64,000 nucleotides of DNA, from positions 62,001 through 126,000 of the forward strand of contig JAHFBG010000007.1 in NCBI GenBank assembly GCA_023250155.1, written 5' to 3'. This stretch comes from Candidatus Melainabacteria bacterium. GTDB lineage: Bacteria > Cyanobacteriota > Vampirovibrionia > 2-02-FULL-35-15. The position numbers were made by a program, and so were the translations under genes. The stretch's first letter is position 1; every line of letters begins with the position of its first letter. Below, piece by piece: positions 42,768-49,620 of the stretch. The notes below the pieces were generated by a model. That model searched no databases, was not told the DNA's origin, and worked only from the letters and a program-made list of their open reading frames with translations.

Positions 42768-43508
42768 CTAGGTTTGTCTTACTATTGGTAGAGCAAGTGG
42801 AATTAACTCATCTGATGTTAAGCTGTCACTAACAAGTGCTATAATTTTTCCCTCTTGTTTCCAGTAAGTAAACTCACAATCATCTCCCTTACCACAATTG
42901 AATGTAAAGCCATTTCTTTCTACAGAATGACACTTAGGTATATTAAAATTTTCAGGGAGAAAACATAAAGAGACTTTTTGACCCTTATCATTTTTCATAG
43001 CAATAAGACTAATATCTTTCTTGAAGAGCTTTTGGATTTTAGCTGCTGAGTTAGGTTTAAAATTAGCCTTTTCGAAGGCAACCAAATTTTCTTTTTTTAA
43101 ACCAATACCTAAATTTTTTGATATTGCTGTTATGTCATTTGATATAACTTGTGTATAGTTTTTACTATGTAATTGAGGCAATGTAGGATTTTTAATAAGT
43201 AGTGGTTGTGTGAATAGTCCGATTCCAATAAGAAAAGCAATTGATGCAGCTAACATTAATGGTTTTATATAGAGGGGCTGTGTTTGAATGTCTGTAAACT
43301 GTTTAGAGAGCTTAGCTCTAAATTCATCTGAAGCTTTTATAGATTTTATATAATGCTTGAGTTTTGATTTGCTTTCTTCATTTAACTCCCATTTTGCTGT
43401 ACATTCATCACAACTCTCTATGTGGTTTAAAATTTCAGTATTATCTGATTCTTGGAAATCATTACTTGATAAAGAGTTCATATAATTTTCTACATTTTTA
43501 CAATTCAT
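42768..43508 (-). CDS. Anti-sigma factor with HxxxCxxC zinc motif
   Basis: A 246-aa protein. The N-terminal zf-HC2 anti-sigma domain contains HIESCDEC (about 29-36), the H-x3-C-x2-C zinc site. A single TM helix (about 84-104) puts the rest outside. The external domain includes FNCGKGDDCEF and WKQEGKIIALVSD. It should bind and hold the ECF sigma factor encoded just upstream (4-bp ATGA overlap) and release it on an envelope or metal/redox signal. The extra external cysteines could take part in sensing; that is inference. Confidence 0.88.
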   Translation of the reverse strand: MNCKNVENYMNSLSSNDFQESDNTEILNHIESCDECTAKWELNEESKSKLKHYIKSIKASDEFRAKLSKQFTDIQTQPLYIKPLMLAASIAFLIGIGLFTQPLLIKNPTLPQLHSKNYTQVISNDITAISKNLGIGLKKENLVAFEKANFKPNSAAKIQKLFKKDISLIAMKNDKGQKVSLCFLPENFNIPKCHSVERNGFTFNCGKGDDCEFTYWKQEGKIIALVSDSLTSDELIPLALPIVRQT

Positions 43509-44044
43509 TTTCTTTCACCACTTCTGCTTCCTTCTTTTGCATAACCTTTTTGTGTTAAAACTTTTCTTAATGCTTGTCTTCCTCTGTGGAGACGTGACAT
43601 AACAGTTCCTGTGGGTATGGCTAATAATCCTGCGATTTCCTTGTAAGAGTATTCATTAACATCAGATAAATATACTACTTCTCTTTGTTCCGGCTCTAAT
43701 TGCTTTAAAGCCTCATTTAAGTCATTGAAAAAATAATTAGACTCTACTGAGCTCATAGGATTTTTTTTGTCAACGAATTCAAAATTTTCTACATCGATAG
43801 TTTCGAGTTGTTTTTTTCTAGTATAGTCAATATGAGTATTTATCAATATTCTAAATAACCAAGATTTAGGATTTTCAATATCATCTTTTTCTAAATAAGA
43901 TTTGTATGCTTTCATACAAGCTTCTTGTACTAAGTCTTCTGCCAATTCTTTATTTGCGCATCTCATATATGCTAATTGAATTAAACTATCCAAGTATTCT
44001 TGAATCAGTTTGTTGAATCTTCTTTGTTTTAACCAGACTACCAA
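43505..44044 (-). CDS. ECF-family RNA polymerase sigma factor
   Basis: A 179-aa sigma-70 family ECF protein starting at TTG 44044. Region 2 has AEDLVQEACMKAYKSY and NPKSWLFRILINTHIDY. Region 4 has LEPEQREVVYLSDVNEYSYK and GTVMSRLHRGRQAL. It is co-transcribed with its anti-sigma factor. Just upstream, on this strand, lies GGAAT-N16-CGTT, the same pattern found before the divergent EGKCG-peptide gene, so it probably activates itself and that gene. With a start site near 44061 the leader would be only about 17 nt. Confidence 0.92.
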   Translation of the reverse strand: MVVWLKQRRFNKLIQEYLDSLIQLAYMRCANKELAEDLVQEACMKAYKSYLEKDDIENPKSWLFRILINTHIDYTRKKQLETIDVENFEFVDKKNPMSSVESNYFFNDLNEALKQLEPEQREVVYLSDVNEYSYKEIAGLLAIPTGTVMSRLHRGRQALRKVLTQKGYAKEGSRSGERK

Positions 44045-44067
44045 TTTCTTGTTGTCTTACCTCTTTT

Positions 44068-44092
44068 AACGAGAACCATAATTACTTATTCC
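44068..44092 (-). promoter_or_regulatory. Putative ECF-type promoter of the sigma/anti-sigma operon
   Basis: Minus-strand GGAATAAG, 13 nt, then CGTTAAA. This matches element for element, with identical spacing, the plus-strand copy at 44231. ECF promoters commonly have a GGAA-type -35 and a CGT-type -10 about 16 nt apart. Confidence 0.65.
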
Positions 44093-44230
44093 TTAAAATA
44101 CTATATTGTTTAGGGTTTTACTAGTAGATTCAGGGTTATCAGGTTAACAAAAGCTTAGAAACCATTAAAGGTATTAATACATTCTGATTATAAATTATTC
44201 TTTAAAAAATTTTGCATTTAATCAAATGGT

Positions 44231-44258
44231 GGAATAAGATTTTCTTTGCTACGTTTAA
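44231..44258 (+). promoter_or_regulatory. Putative ECF-type promoter of the EGKCG-peptide gene
   Basis: GGAATAAG, 13 nt, then CGTTTAAA, ending 30 bp before the ATG 44288. Identical -35 block and spacing to the promoter facing the other way at 44068-44092. Confidence 0.65.
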
Positions 44259-44287
44259 ATAAGTGTGTAATAAAAAAGGGAGACAAT

Positions 44288-44683
44288 ATGAAAAAAACAA
44301 ACAGTATAAGTAAAAAAGCAATTATTACAGTATTAGCACTAACACTTGGATCAAGTGCACAAGCTAGTGTGGTCAATACTCCATTAAAGGATCCATTATT
44401 TAGCTTAAAAGAAATTAATAGTCAATCCATATTAATTGCACATGGAAAAGATGGAAATTGTGGTGAAGGCAAATGTGGCAGTGATGATAAAGCCAAAGAG
44501 ACAACTACAAAAGAAAAAAGCAATGAAGGAAAATGTGGAAGTACGAAAGATAAAAAAGCCAAAAAAGCTAAAAAAGAAGCAAAGCTAAAAGAAAAAAGTG
44601 CTGAAGGTAAATGTGGCTCAAGCAAGTCTCCAGAAGCCAAGTGTGGTGAAGGTACTTGTGGAGCTGATAAAAAGGCAAACTAG
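44288..44683 (+). CDS. HvfA-like EGKCG-motif precursor peptide (candidate metal-binding RiPP)
   Basis: The start at ATG 44288 follows GGGAG. The 131-aa protein has a signal peptide (KAIITVLALTLGSSAQA) and a linker DPLFSLKEINSQSILIAHGK that resembles the N-P-F-x-x-x-E-L region of HvfA-type precursors. A Lys-rich core carries EGKCG at 60-64, 80-84 and 106-110, plus NCGEGKCG and AKCGEGTCG variants (six Cys in all). In the known family, MNIO (DUF692) and a DUF2063 partner convert the Cys of EGKCG motifs to copper-binding heterocycles. No such enzyme is in this window, so modification is unproven. Confidence 0.8.
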   Translation: MKKTNSISKKAIITVLALTLGSSAQASVVNTPLKDPLFSLKEINSQSILIAHGKDGNCGEGKCGSDDKAKETTTKEKSNEGKCGSTKDKKAKKAKKEAKLKEKSAEGKCGSSKSPEAKCGEGTCGADKKAN

Positions 44684-44704
44684 TTTTTGCTAAATCTTAC
44701 AAAT

Positions 44705-44743
44705 AACAAATGGCAAGATAAGAGCTGTCTTGCCATTATTTGT
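44705..44743 (+). terminator. Hairpin terminator after the EGKCG-peptide gene
   Basis: AATGGCAAGA (44709-44718) pairs with TCTTGCCATT (44728-44737), and the flanks AACA/TGTT extend the stem. The T-tract (ATTTGTTAT) is weak. Confidence 0.55.
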
Positions 44744-44798
44744 TATAATGGATCTTGTTTTTGTTAAACATAAAATAGAAAGTCAAAAGGAGAAATTT

Positions 44799-45293
44799 GT
44801 GGCAAAGAGTTATATTATTTATGGCTTAGTGATTTTATTAGGCATTGTACTCTATTCAATATCTTTAGTATTAGCTCAAGAGAAGAAAGAATCAGCTCCG
44901 GCTCCGGCTCCAGCTGTAAATATGCAGGCTCCCCCATCGGCATCAGCTGAAGATATTAAACAAACTTCTAGTGGATTAAAATATATAGATTTAGTTGAAG
45001 GTATGGGAGCTCTTCCTAAAAAGGCTCAAACAGTACAAGTTCACTATACAGGTTGGTTAGAAAATGGAACAAAATTTGATAGTTCTGTTGACAGAGGACA
45101 GCCATTTGAGTTTGTTCTTGGTATTGGTCAAGTGATAAAAGGTTGGGATGAAGGTGTAAGTACAATGAAAGTTGGTGGCAAAAGAAAGCTCATTATTCCA
45201 CCTACACTAGGTTATGGAGCAAGAGGAGCAGGAGCTTTAATACCACCAAATGCTGTATTGATATTTGAAGTTGAGCTTTTAGGCTTAAAGTAA
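44799..45293 (+). CDS. FKBP-type peptidyl-prolyl isomerase, membrane-anchored or exported
   Basis: I choose GTG 44799 (164 aa) since AAGGAG lies 8 nt upstream and a TM/signal segment ([20 protein letters not shown]) follows at once. A short Ala-Pro linker leads to one FKBP domain (about 60-164) with [33 protein letters not shown] and [11 protein letters not shown], the standard active-site residues. It should catalyse proline isomerisation on exported proteins. It lies downstream of the EGKCG peptide but beyond a hairpin, so co-transcription is uncertain. Confidence 0.92.
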   Translation: MAKSYIIYGLVILLGIVLYSISLVLAQEKKESAPAPAPAVNMQAPPSASAEDIKQTSSGLKYIDLVEGMGALPKKAQTVQVHYTGWLENGTKFDSSVDRGQPFEFVLGIGQVIKGWDEGVSTMKVGGKRKLIIPPTLGYGARGAGALIPPNAVLIFEVELLGLK

Positions 45294-45352
45294 TCCTGAA
45301 TTATTAATAGTTAATTAAAATGTAGCATAATTGCTATTCTTTTATATAATTT

Positions 45353-45431
45353 CAATTGGGACATTTTAAAGAAACCCAATTGGTAAACTGAACGTCAGCT
45401 TTATTTAGATAGATGAAAGAAGTCTAAATAA
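45353..45431 (+). promoter_or_regulatory. Two-hairpin leader before the 45468 gene
   Basis: CAATTGGG (45353-45360) pairs with CCCAATTG (45375-45382). TTATTTAGA (45401-45409) pairs with TCTAAATAA (45423-45431). Neither is followed by a T-run, so they look like leader structures or binding sites rather than terminators. Confidence 0.4.
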
Positions 45432-45467
45432 TTGAATTGTGTATAAAAGTTTTAAAGGAGTAATGAA

Positions 45468-46433
45468 ATGAATGTAAAAGTAAAAATTTGTATTTTAACT
45501 GCGGGCTTAATTTTTCAGTCAGTTTTATTGCCTGCTTATGCAAGACCAGGAGAAGCAGTTGATATTGTATTAAAGCGTTTTGATATTGAGGGACAACAAC
45601 CACTAACCCAAGGTGATTATGCTTCTTATAAAATTTCTGATCCTAAGTTTGTTGCTTCGCCTACAGTGTTTTTTAAACTTGGTGCTAATGGCATAGTACT
45701 AGAGGAGAATTTTTTATTTGATAAAAATAAAATTCATGAAAGAGATCTTCAACGTTCAAAAAACGATACTATTCCTTCTGTAAGCATTCCTCACCATGCA
45801 TATTTAGTGGGGGACTTTTCACAACTACCAAGAGAACAGTTTGATACAAAAAGTAGAGTAGTAGGTGCAGTAGCTGCTCCTTTTGGTGCAGCAGTTGGTA
45901 CAGTTGTAGGAGCAGGTAAAGGACTTGTTCAAGGGGCTAAAATTGGTGTGAAAACAGCAGATTCAGCAAGCAGAGCTTTAGGCGGAGACGTATCAGGCAA
46001 GGCAGGTGCTTGGGCAGCATCAGCAACAGCAGTTGCAACTGGAGCTGTTACTGGACTTTTTGCAGGATTTACTGGTGGTGCTGTAGAAGGCTCTGTTAGA
46101 GGTTCAAGAGTCGCTCTTGAGGGTATCCAAGGAGCAGATCGTCAAATTACCGGTGTTACTTTAGCTGTTTCGCCATATGTAATTGTTGGTGGAAGAATTG
46201 GTAAAGAATTAAGCCCAGAAGAACAAAAGGGTTTATTAGAACAGTTGTCACAACTTGAAGAAGCTAGATTAGCTGGTGCAGATGGTGCTAACAAAGACTT
46301 GGCAGATGATGGGCAAGAAGGAAAAACTGATGAGAAAGCATTTGACTCTGCTCAAGATAAATCAGGAATTGATGCTAGCTCTAACTATATAGCAGAAGAT
46401 TCTGAAAATAAAAATGTAGCTGGGATGTGGTAG
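45468..46433 (+). CDS. Exported hypothetical protein with Gly/Ala-rich hydrophobic region
   Basis: Family not recognised. Signal peptide (VKICILTAGLIFQSVLLPAYA) fits the ATG 45468, preceded by AAAGGAG. The 321-aa protein has a strand-rich N-terminal part (about 25-125). A Gly/Ala/Val region (about 130-215) holds glycine-zipper-like steps such as GAVAAPFGAAVGTVVGAGKG and GLFAGFTGGAVEGSVRGSR, which may insert in a membrane. The tail is acidic and disordered (about 245-321). It may be an outer-envelope protein. The L,D-transpeptidase gene follows 72 bp later. Confidence 0.75.
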   Translation: MNVKVKICILTAGLIFQSVLLPAYARPGEAVDIVLKRFDIEGQQPLTQGDYASYKISDPKFVASPTVFFKLGANGIVLEENFLFDKNKIHERDLQRSKNDTIPSVSIPHHAYLVGDFSQLPREQFDTKSRVVGAVAAPFGAAVGTVVGAGKGLVQGAKIGVKTADSASRALGGDVSGKAGAWAASATAVATGAVTGLFAGFTGGAVEGSVRGSRVALEGIQGADRQITGVTLAVSPYVIVGGRIGKELSPEEQKGLLEQLSQLEEARLAGADGANKDLADDGQEGKTDEKAFDSAQDKSGIDASSNYIAEDSENKNVAGMW

Positions 46434-46505
46434 GTGACTAGCGTTTAGCGTAGAGCGTATAGGAGAACAAAAAACTTAGAATAGAGAAAAAGGAATAATA
46501 TAAAT

Positions 46506-47228
46506 ATGAAAAAAATTATTCTATTACTATTGACTATATTGCTTACGTTTTCACCCGTATATGCTTTAAGAACATTGAGTGAAAACTATGAACTTGTTTT
46601 GAATGTCCCTGCAAAAAAACTCTTATTATATAGAGATAATGAAGCAGTAAAAGAATATCCTGTTGCAGTAGGAAAATCTTTAACTCCAACCCCACTTGGC
46701 AAATTTAAAATTGTTAGAAGAATTTATAATCCTGCATGGGTTAATCCTTATAGGCAGTCAAAAGTAGTTGCACCGGGTCAAACTAATCCTATAGGACAGT
46801 ATTGGCTTGGCTTTGCCATAAACAAAAAAAGTCAGGAGTTTGGATTTCATGCCACCTCAGACCTAAGCTCTATAGGAAAAGCTAGTACTCATGGCTGTAT
46901 AAGATTGTATCCAGAAGATATGAAAGAATTATTTAATCTTGTGAAGATTAGTACATTGGTTTATGTGATTTATAATCCTGTTGAAGTAAAAGAGTTTGAG
47001 AATAAACTTTTCATTTCAGTTCATCCAGATATTTATAACTATATGACCGATGAAGAGTATATTAAATTTGCAAAGAGTCAGTTAAGCGGAGCTAATCTTG
47101 TTCAAGAACAAAACCTTTATAAAGCAATTGAGATAAAGGATGGGAAAGATTACTTTATTGGTTGGACAGGTTCTAAGAAGCTTAACGAACAAGATGCAGG
47201 ACCTGTTGAAAAAGGGCAGTTGAACTAG
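46506..47228 (+). CDS. L,D-transpeptidase (YkuD domain)
   Basis: A 240-aa protein with a signal peptide (KKIILLLLTILLTFSPVYA). The YkuD domain (about 28-160) opens with YELVLNVPAKKLLLYRDN, has the substrate-loop phrase AVGKSLTPTPLGKFKI, and ends with the active-site block STHGCIRLYPEDM (H129, C131). It would make 3-3 peptidoglycan cross-links or attach proteins to the wall. A C-terminal extension of about 80 residues is unassigned. It is convergent with the VWA gene with a 1-bp gap. Confidence 0.93.
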   Translation: MKKIILLLLTILLTFSPVYALRTLSENYELVLNVPAKKLLLYRDNEAVKEYPVAVGKSLTPTPLGKFKIVRRIYNPAWVNPYRQSKVVAPGQTNPIGQYWLGFAINKKSQEFGFHATSDLSSIGKASTHGCIRLYPEDMKELFNLVKISTLVYVIYNPVEVKEFENKLFISVHPDIYNYMTDEEYIKFAKSQLSGANLVQEQNLYKAIEIKDGKDYFIGWTGSKKLNEQDAGPVEKGQLN

Positions 47229-47229
47229 A

Positions 47230-48093
47230 TTACTTTTTCTTTTTAAGATTTAATGGTTCTGCTTGAAGCCTTGGAAGTTCTTGGTATTCGTCTGTTTCTT
47301 CAGTCTCTACTTCTTGTGTTTTACTATTTCCAATCATTGTAATTATCCTGCCACTAACCTTTTCATTTATGCTTTGAGAAAGTCCTTGAGTAAGCTCTTC
47401 AGCACTATTTGCAGCATAGTATTTTCCATTTGTACTTAAAGCGATACACCTGAGTTGTTCTTGAGCAAGCCAATCATCTTTTACACCAAAACCTACAACA
47501 TCTATTTTTAAATCAATTTTTGAACCTGCTATATCTTGTGATAATTTACAAGGGTCTCCGCCACAGGTCTCTAAGCCATCGCTAATTAAAATTATTGATT
47601 TGTCACCGTTATATGACTGGAGATCCCGAGTGGCTTGTGATAGTGAATATGTAATAGGGGTAAAGCCTCTTGGAAGTATTTTATAAGCTTCTGAAATAAT
47701 AGTTCTTCTATTGTTTGTACCAGGCAATACTACAAGTTTTGAATCACTACAATCTAGATACTGATTTCCAGTGGGCTTACTTGCCCCATAAACCCTAAGC
47801 CCAAGGTTTATATTTGTATCAGATTTGGTTAAAACATCTTCTAGGACTCGCTTTGCTATGTGAGACTTAGTTTCACCCTGAATCTTGTCTTCCATACTTG
47901 CTGAGGCATCTAAAACTATTAAAACCGTTTTTTTATCTTTTGAAAAAGTATTTTGCTTCGTAGAATTACCCTTTAGAAAAGGATTTGAGCTTTGTGCTAA
48001 AGAATTTAATTGTAAAGCAATTACTAGGCTGAATAGCAAAAAAAATAACTTAATGCTTTTCTTCAAATACAGTATATTTAGCTTCTTCTTCAT
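47230..48093 (-). CDS. VWA-domain exported protein
   Basis: I use the ATG at 48093 (a TTG three codons earlier also fits). N-terminal signal-anchor (SIKLFFLLFSLVIALQLNSLA), then a von Willebrand A domain (about 55-245) with the MIDAS residues DASASM, the later Thr in GFTPITYS, and ISDGLETCGGD. The tail is charged and ends in a Lys run. VWA domains bind partners through a metal ion; the ligand is unknown. The gene starts inside the 3' end of a small membrane-protein gene, at the end of a run of heme-linked minus-strand genes. Confidence 0.88.
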   Translation of the reverse strand: MKKKLNILYLKKSIKLFFLLFSLVIALQLNSLAQSSNPFLKGNSTKQNTFSKDKKTVLIVLDASASMEDKIQGETKSHIAKRVLEDVLTKSDTNINLGLRVYGASKPTGNQYLDCSDSKLVVLPGTNNRRTIISEAYKILPRGFTPITYSLSQATRDLQSYNGDKSIILISDGLETCGGDPCKLSQDIAGSKIDLKIDVVGFGVKDDWLAQEQLRCIALSTNGKYYAANSAEELTQGLSQSINEKVSGRIITMIGNSKTQEVETEETDEYQELPRLQAEPLNLKKKK

Positions 48094-48229
48094 CACCAAC
48101 AAATTCGCCAGACTTTTTACCCCATAAATATATTCCTAGTGCAACCAATGCAAATATTATACATATTACAGCAGCACCGTAATATGCTCCACCTAATCCT
48201 GCTTGATTTAATATACAATTTGGACACAT
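48050..48229 (-). CDS. 59-aa single-TM protein, CcoS-like
   Basis: The small frame MCPNCILNQAGLGGAYYGAA ... has a CxxC near its N-terminus, one TM helix (about 15-36), then WGKKSGEF and an acidic tail DEEEAKYTVFEEKH. The W-x3-SG-[EQ]-F plus acidic ending recalls CcoS, the small assembly factor of cbb3 cytochrome oxidases, though no oxidase genes are in view. It sits 2 bp after the 36-aa gene and overlaps the VWA gene by more than 40 bp, in a compact run downstream of heme biosynthesis. Confidence 0.55.
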   Translation of the reverse strand: MCPNCILNQAGLGGAYYGAAVICIIFALVALGIYLWGKKSGEFVGDEEEAKYTVFEEKH

Positions 48230-48231
48230 AG

Positions 48232-48342
48232 CTATTTATTTTTGGGAGGACTCCATTTCCATAGAAAAAACATAGGTATTGAAGCTGCTATAAAAGATAC
48301 AAAAAACATTACTCCAATTTCTATTAATTCTTTTTGATTCAT
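48232..48342 (-). CDS. 36-aa single-TM peptide
   Basis: MNQKELIEIGVMFFVSFIAA ... ends WKWSPPKNK: one TM helix with a short basic tail. The ATG overlaps the stop of the preceding 74-aa gene (ATGA), and the next small gene begins 2 bp later. Such coupling and a clean helix argue for a genuine micro-protein. Small cytochrome-complex subunits look like this, but no family is assigned. Confidence 0.5.
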   Translation of the reverse strand: MNQKELIEIGVMFFVSFIAASIPMFFLWKWSPPKNK

Positions 48343-48563
48343 CTATGCCTCGTACTTTGTAAATGTTCTTCACCTTTTAATAAAAATATTATACCTAGAA
48401 AAGCTAAAATTATTGAAATGAGTAAAACTATTACGAATTTTATGGTTAAATCAAGGGATTTTGGATCCAAAATCAGTAAAATCAATTTCCCTAGTGGAGC
48501 CATACAAGAGAAACCAAAAACTTGAAATAACCTTGCTCTGTACCTTTGTATTTCTGTAACCAT
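48339..48563 (-). CDS. 74-aa membrane protein
   Basis: Two hydrophobic segments (about 15-33 and 42-62) flank a short loop with DPKSLDLTIKF. The N-terminus is basic and the tail is KGEEHLQSTRHR. It is the first of three overlapping small genes between hemB and the VWA gene. No family recognised. Confidence 0.5.
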   Translation of the reverse strand: MVTEIQRYRARLFQVFGFSCMAPLGKLILLILDPKSLDLTIKFVIVLLISIILAFLGIIFLLKGEEHLQSTRHR

Positions 48564-48636
48564 GAAAATCAGTATAGATCTTGTTCAAATTAGAAATCAA
48601 TACAGTAAAAGTACTATTTAAAAGTGTAACCGACAG

Positions 48637-49620
48637 TTACATCCCTTTAAGTATTCTGGCAATATCCTTTGCAAAGTAACTAATAATTATATCTGCACCA
48701 GCACGTTTAATAGAAGTAAGCATTTCAATCACTACTTTATTTTCATCTAGCCAGCCATGTTGTGATGCAGCTTTTATCATGGCATATTCACCAGATACAT
48801 TATATGCAGCAATAGGAAGATGAGTTTTTTCTTTTACAGCTGAAATAATATCCAGATATGGCAAAGCAGGTTTTACTATTATTATATCTGCTCCTTCTTC
48901 TTCATCGAGTAGTGCTTCTCTAATAGCTTCTCTTTTATTAGCTGGATTCATTTGATATGATTTTCTATCTCCAAATTGTGGAGTTGATTCAGCTGCTTCT
49001 CTAAATGGTCCGTAAAAAGCACTAGCATATTTAACTGCATAGCTCATAATTCCAATATCTTGAAATCTATTTTTATCTAAAGCACTTCGAATAGCTTTTA
49101 CCATTCCATCCATCATTCCTGATGGTGCAATGATATCAGCACCACTAGCACTCTGTGATACAGCGGTTTTTTGGAGAATCTCTAACGTAGGATCATTTAA
49201 CACTTCATTGTTTACAATCACCCCACAATGCCCATGCTCCATGTATTCACAAAGACAAGTATCATTAATTAAAATAATATCTGGAAAATGTTCTTTTATT
49301 TTTTTATTTGTTTTTTGAATAATCCCATTTTCACTCCAGGCTGAGCTTGCTTCTTTGTCTTTATGCTTTGGTATGCCAAATAATATGATTGATTTAATTT
49401 TACTATCTATAAGATCTTCAATGTGTTTGAGAGCATAATCAAGTGAATACTGGAAAATGCCAGGCATAGAGTTGATTTTAATTTCAGGATCATGTCCTTC
49501 ATGGATAAAAATAGGTGCAATAAATTGGGAGGGAGTTAAATGAGTCTCCTGAACAAGATTTCTAATCGTTTCATTTTTACGAAGACGACGTGGGCGTGTT
49601 TTTAAATCTATGCTTGTCAT
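48637..49620 (-). CDS. hemB: Delta-aminolevulinic acid dehydratase (porphobilinogen synthase)
   Basis: HemB, 327 aa, condenses two 5-aminolevulinate molecules to porphobilinogen. The zinc-type cysteine site is intact in DTCLCEYMEHGHCGV. The two active-site lysines are in SYAVKYASAFYGPF and IIVKPALPYLDI. The last helix region EMLTSIKRAGADIIISYFAK is standard. The start overlaps the cobA-hemD stop by 4 bp, so translation is coupled. It is the fourth heme gene in a minus-strand run hemA-hemC-cobA/hemD-hemB. Confidence 0.96.
   Translation of the reverse strand: MTSIDLKTRPRRLRKNETIRNLVQETHLTPSQFIAPIFIHEGHDPEIKINSMPGIFQYSLDYALKHIEDLIDSKIKSIILFGIPKHKDKEASSAWSENGIIQKTNKKIKEHFPDIILINDTCLCEYMEHGHCGVIVNNEVLNDPTLEILQKTAVSQSASGADIIAPSGMMDGMVKAIRSALDKNRFQDIGIMSYAVKYASAFYGPFREAAESTPQFGDRKSYQMNPANKREAIREALLDEEEGADIIIVKPALPYLDIISAVKEKTHLPIAAYNVSGEYAMIKAASQHGWLDENKVVIEMLTSIKRAGADIIISYFAKDIARILKGM

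Noticed and set aside
44422..44640. Antisense frame opposite the EGKCG peptide (Phe/Leu/Ser-rich)
   Set aside because: Its composition is simply the reverse of a Lys/Gly/Glu/Cys-rich gene; no ribosome-binding site or promoter, whereas the sense gene has both.
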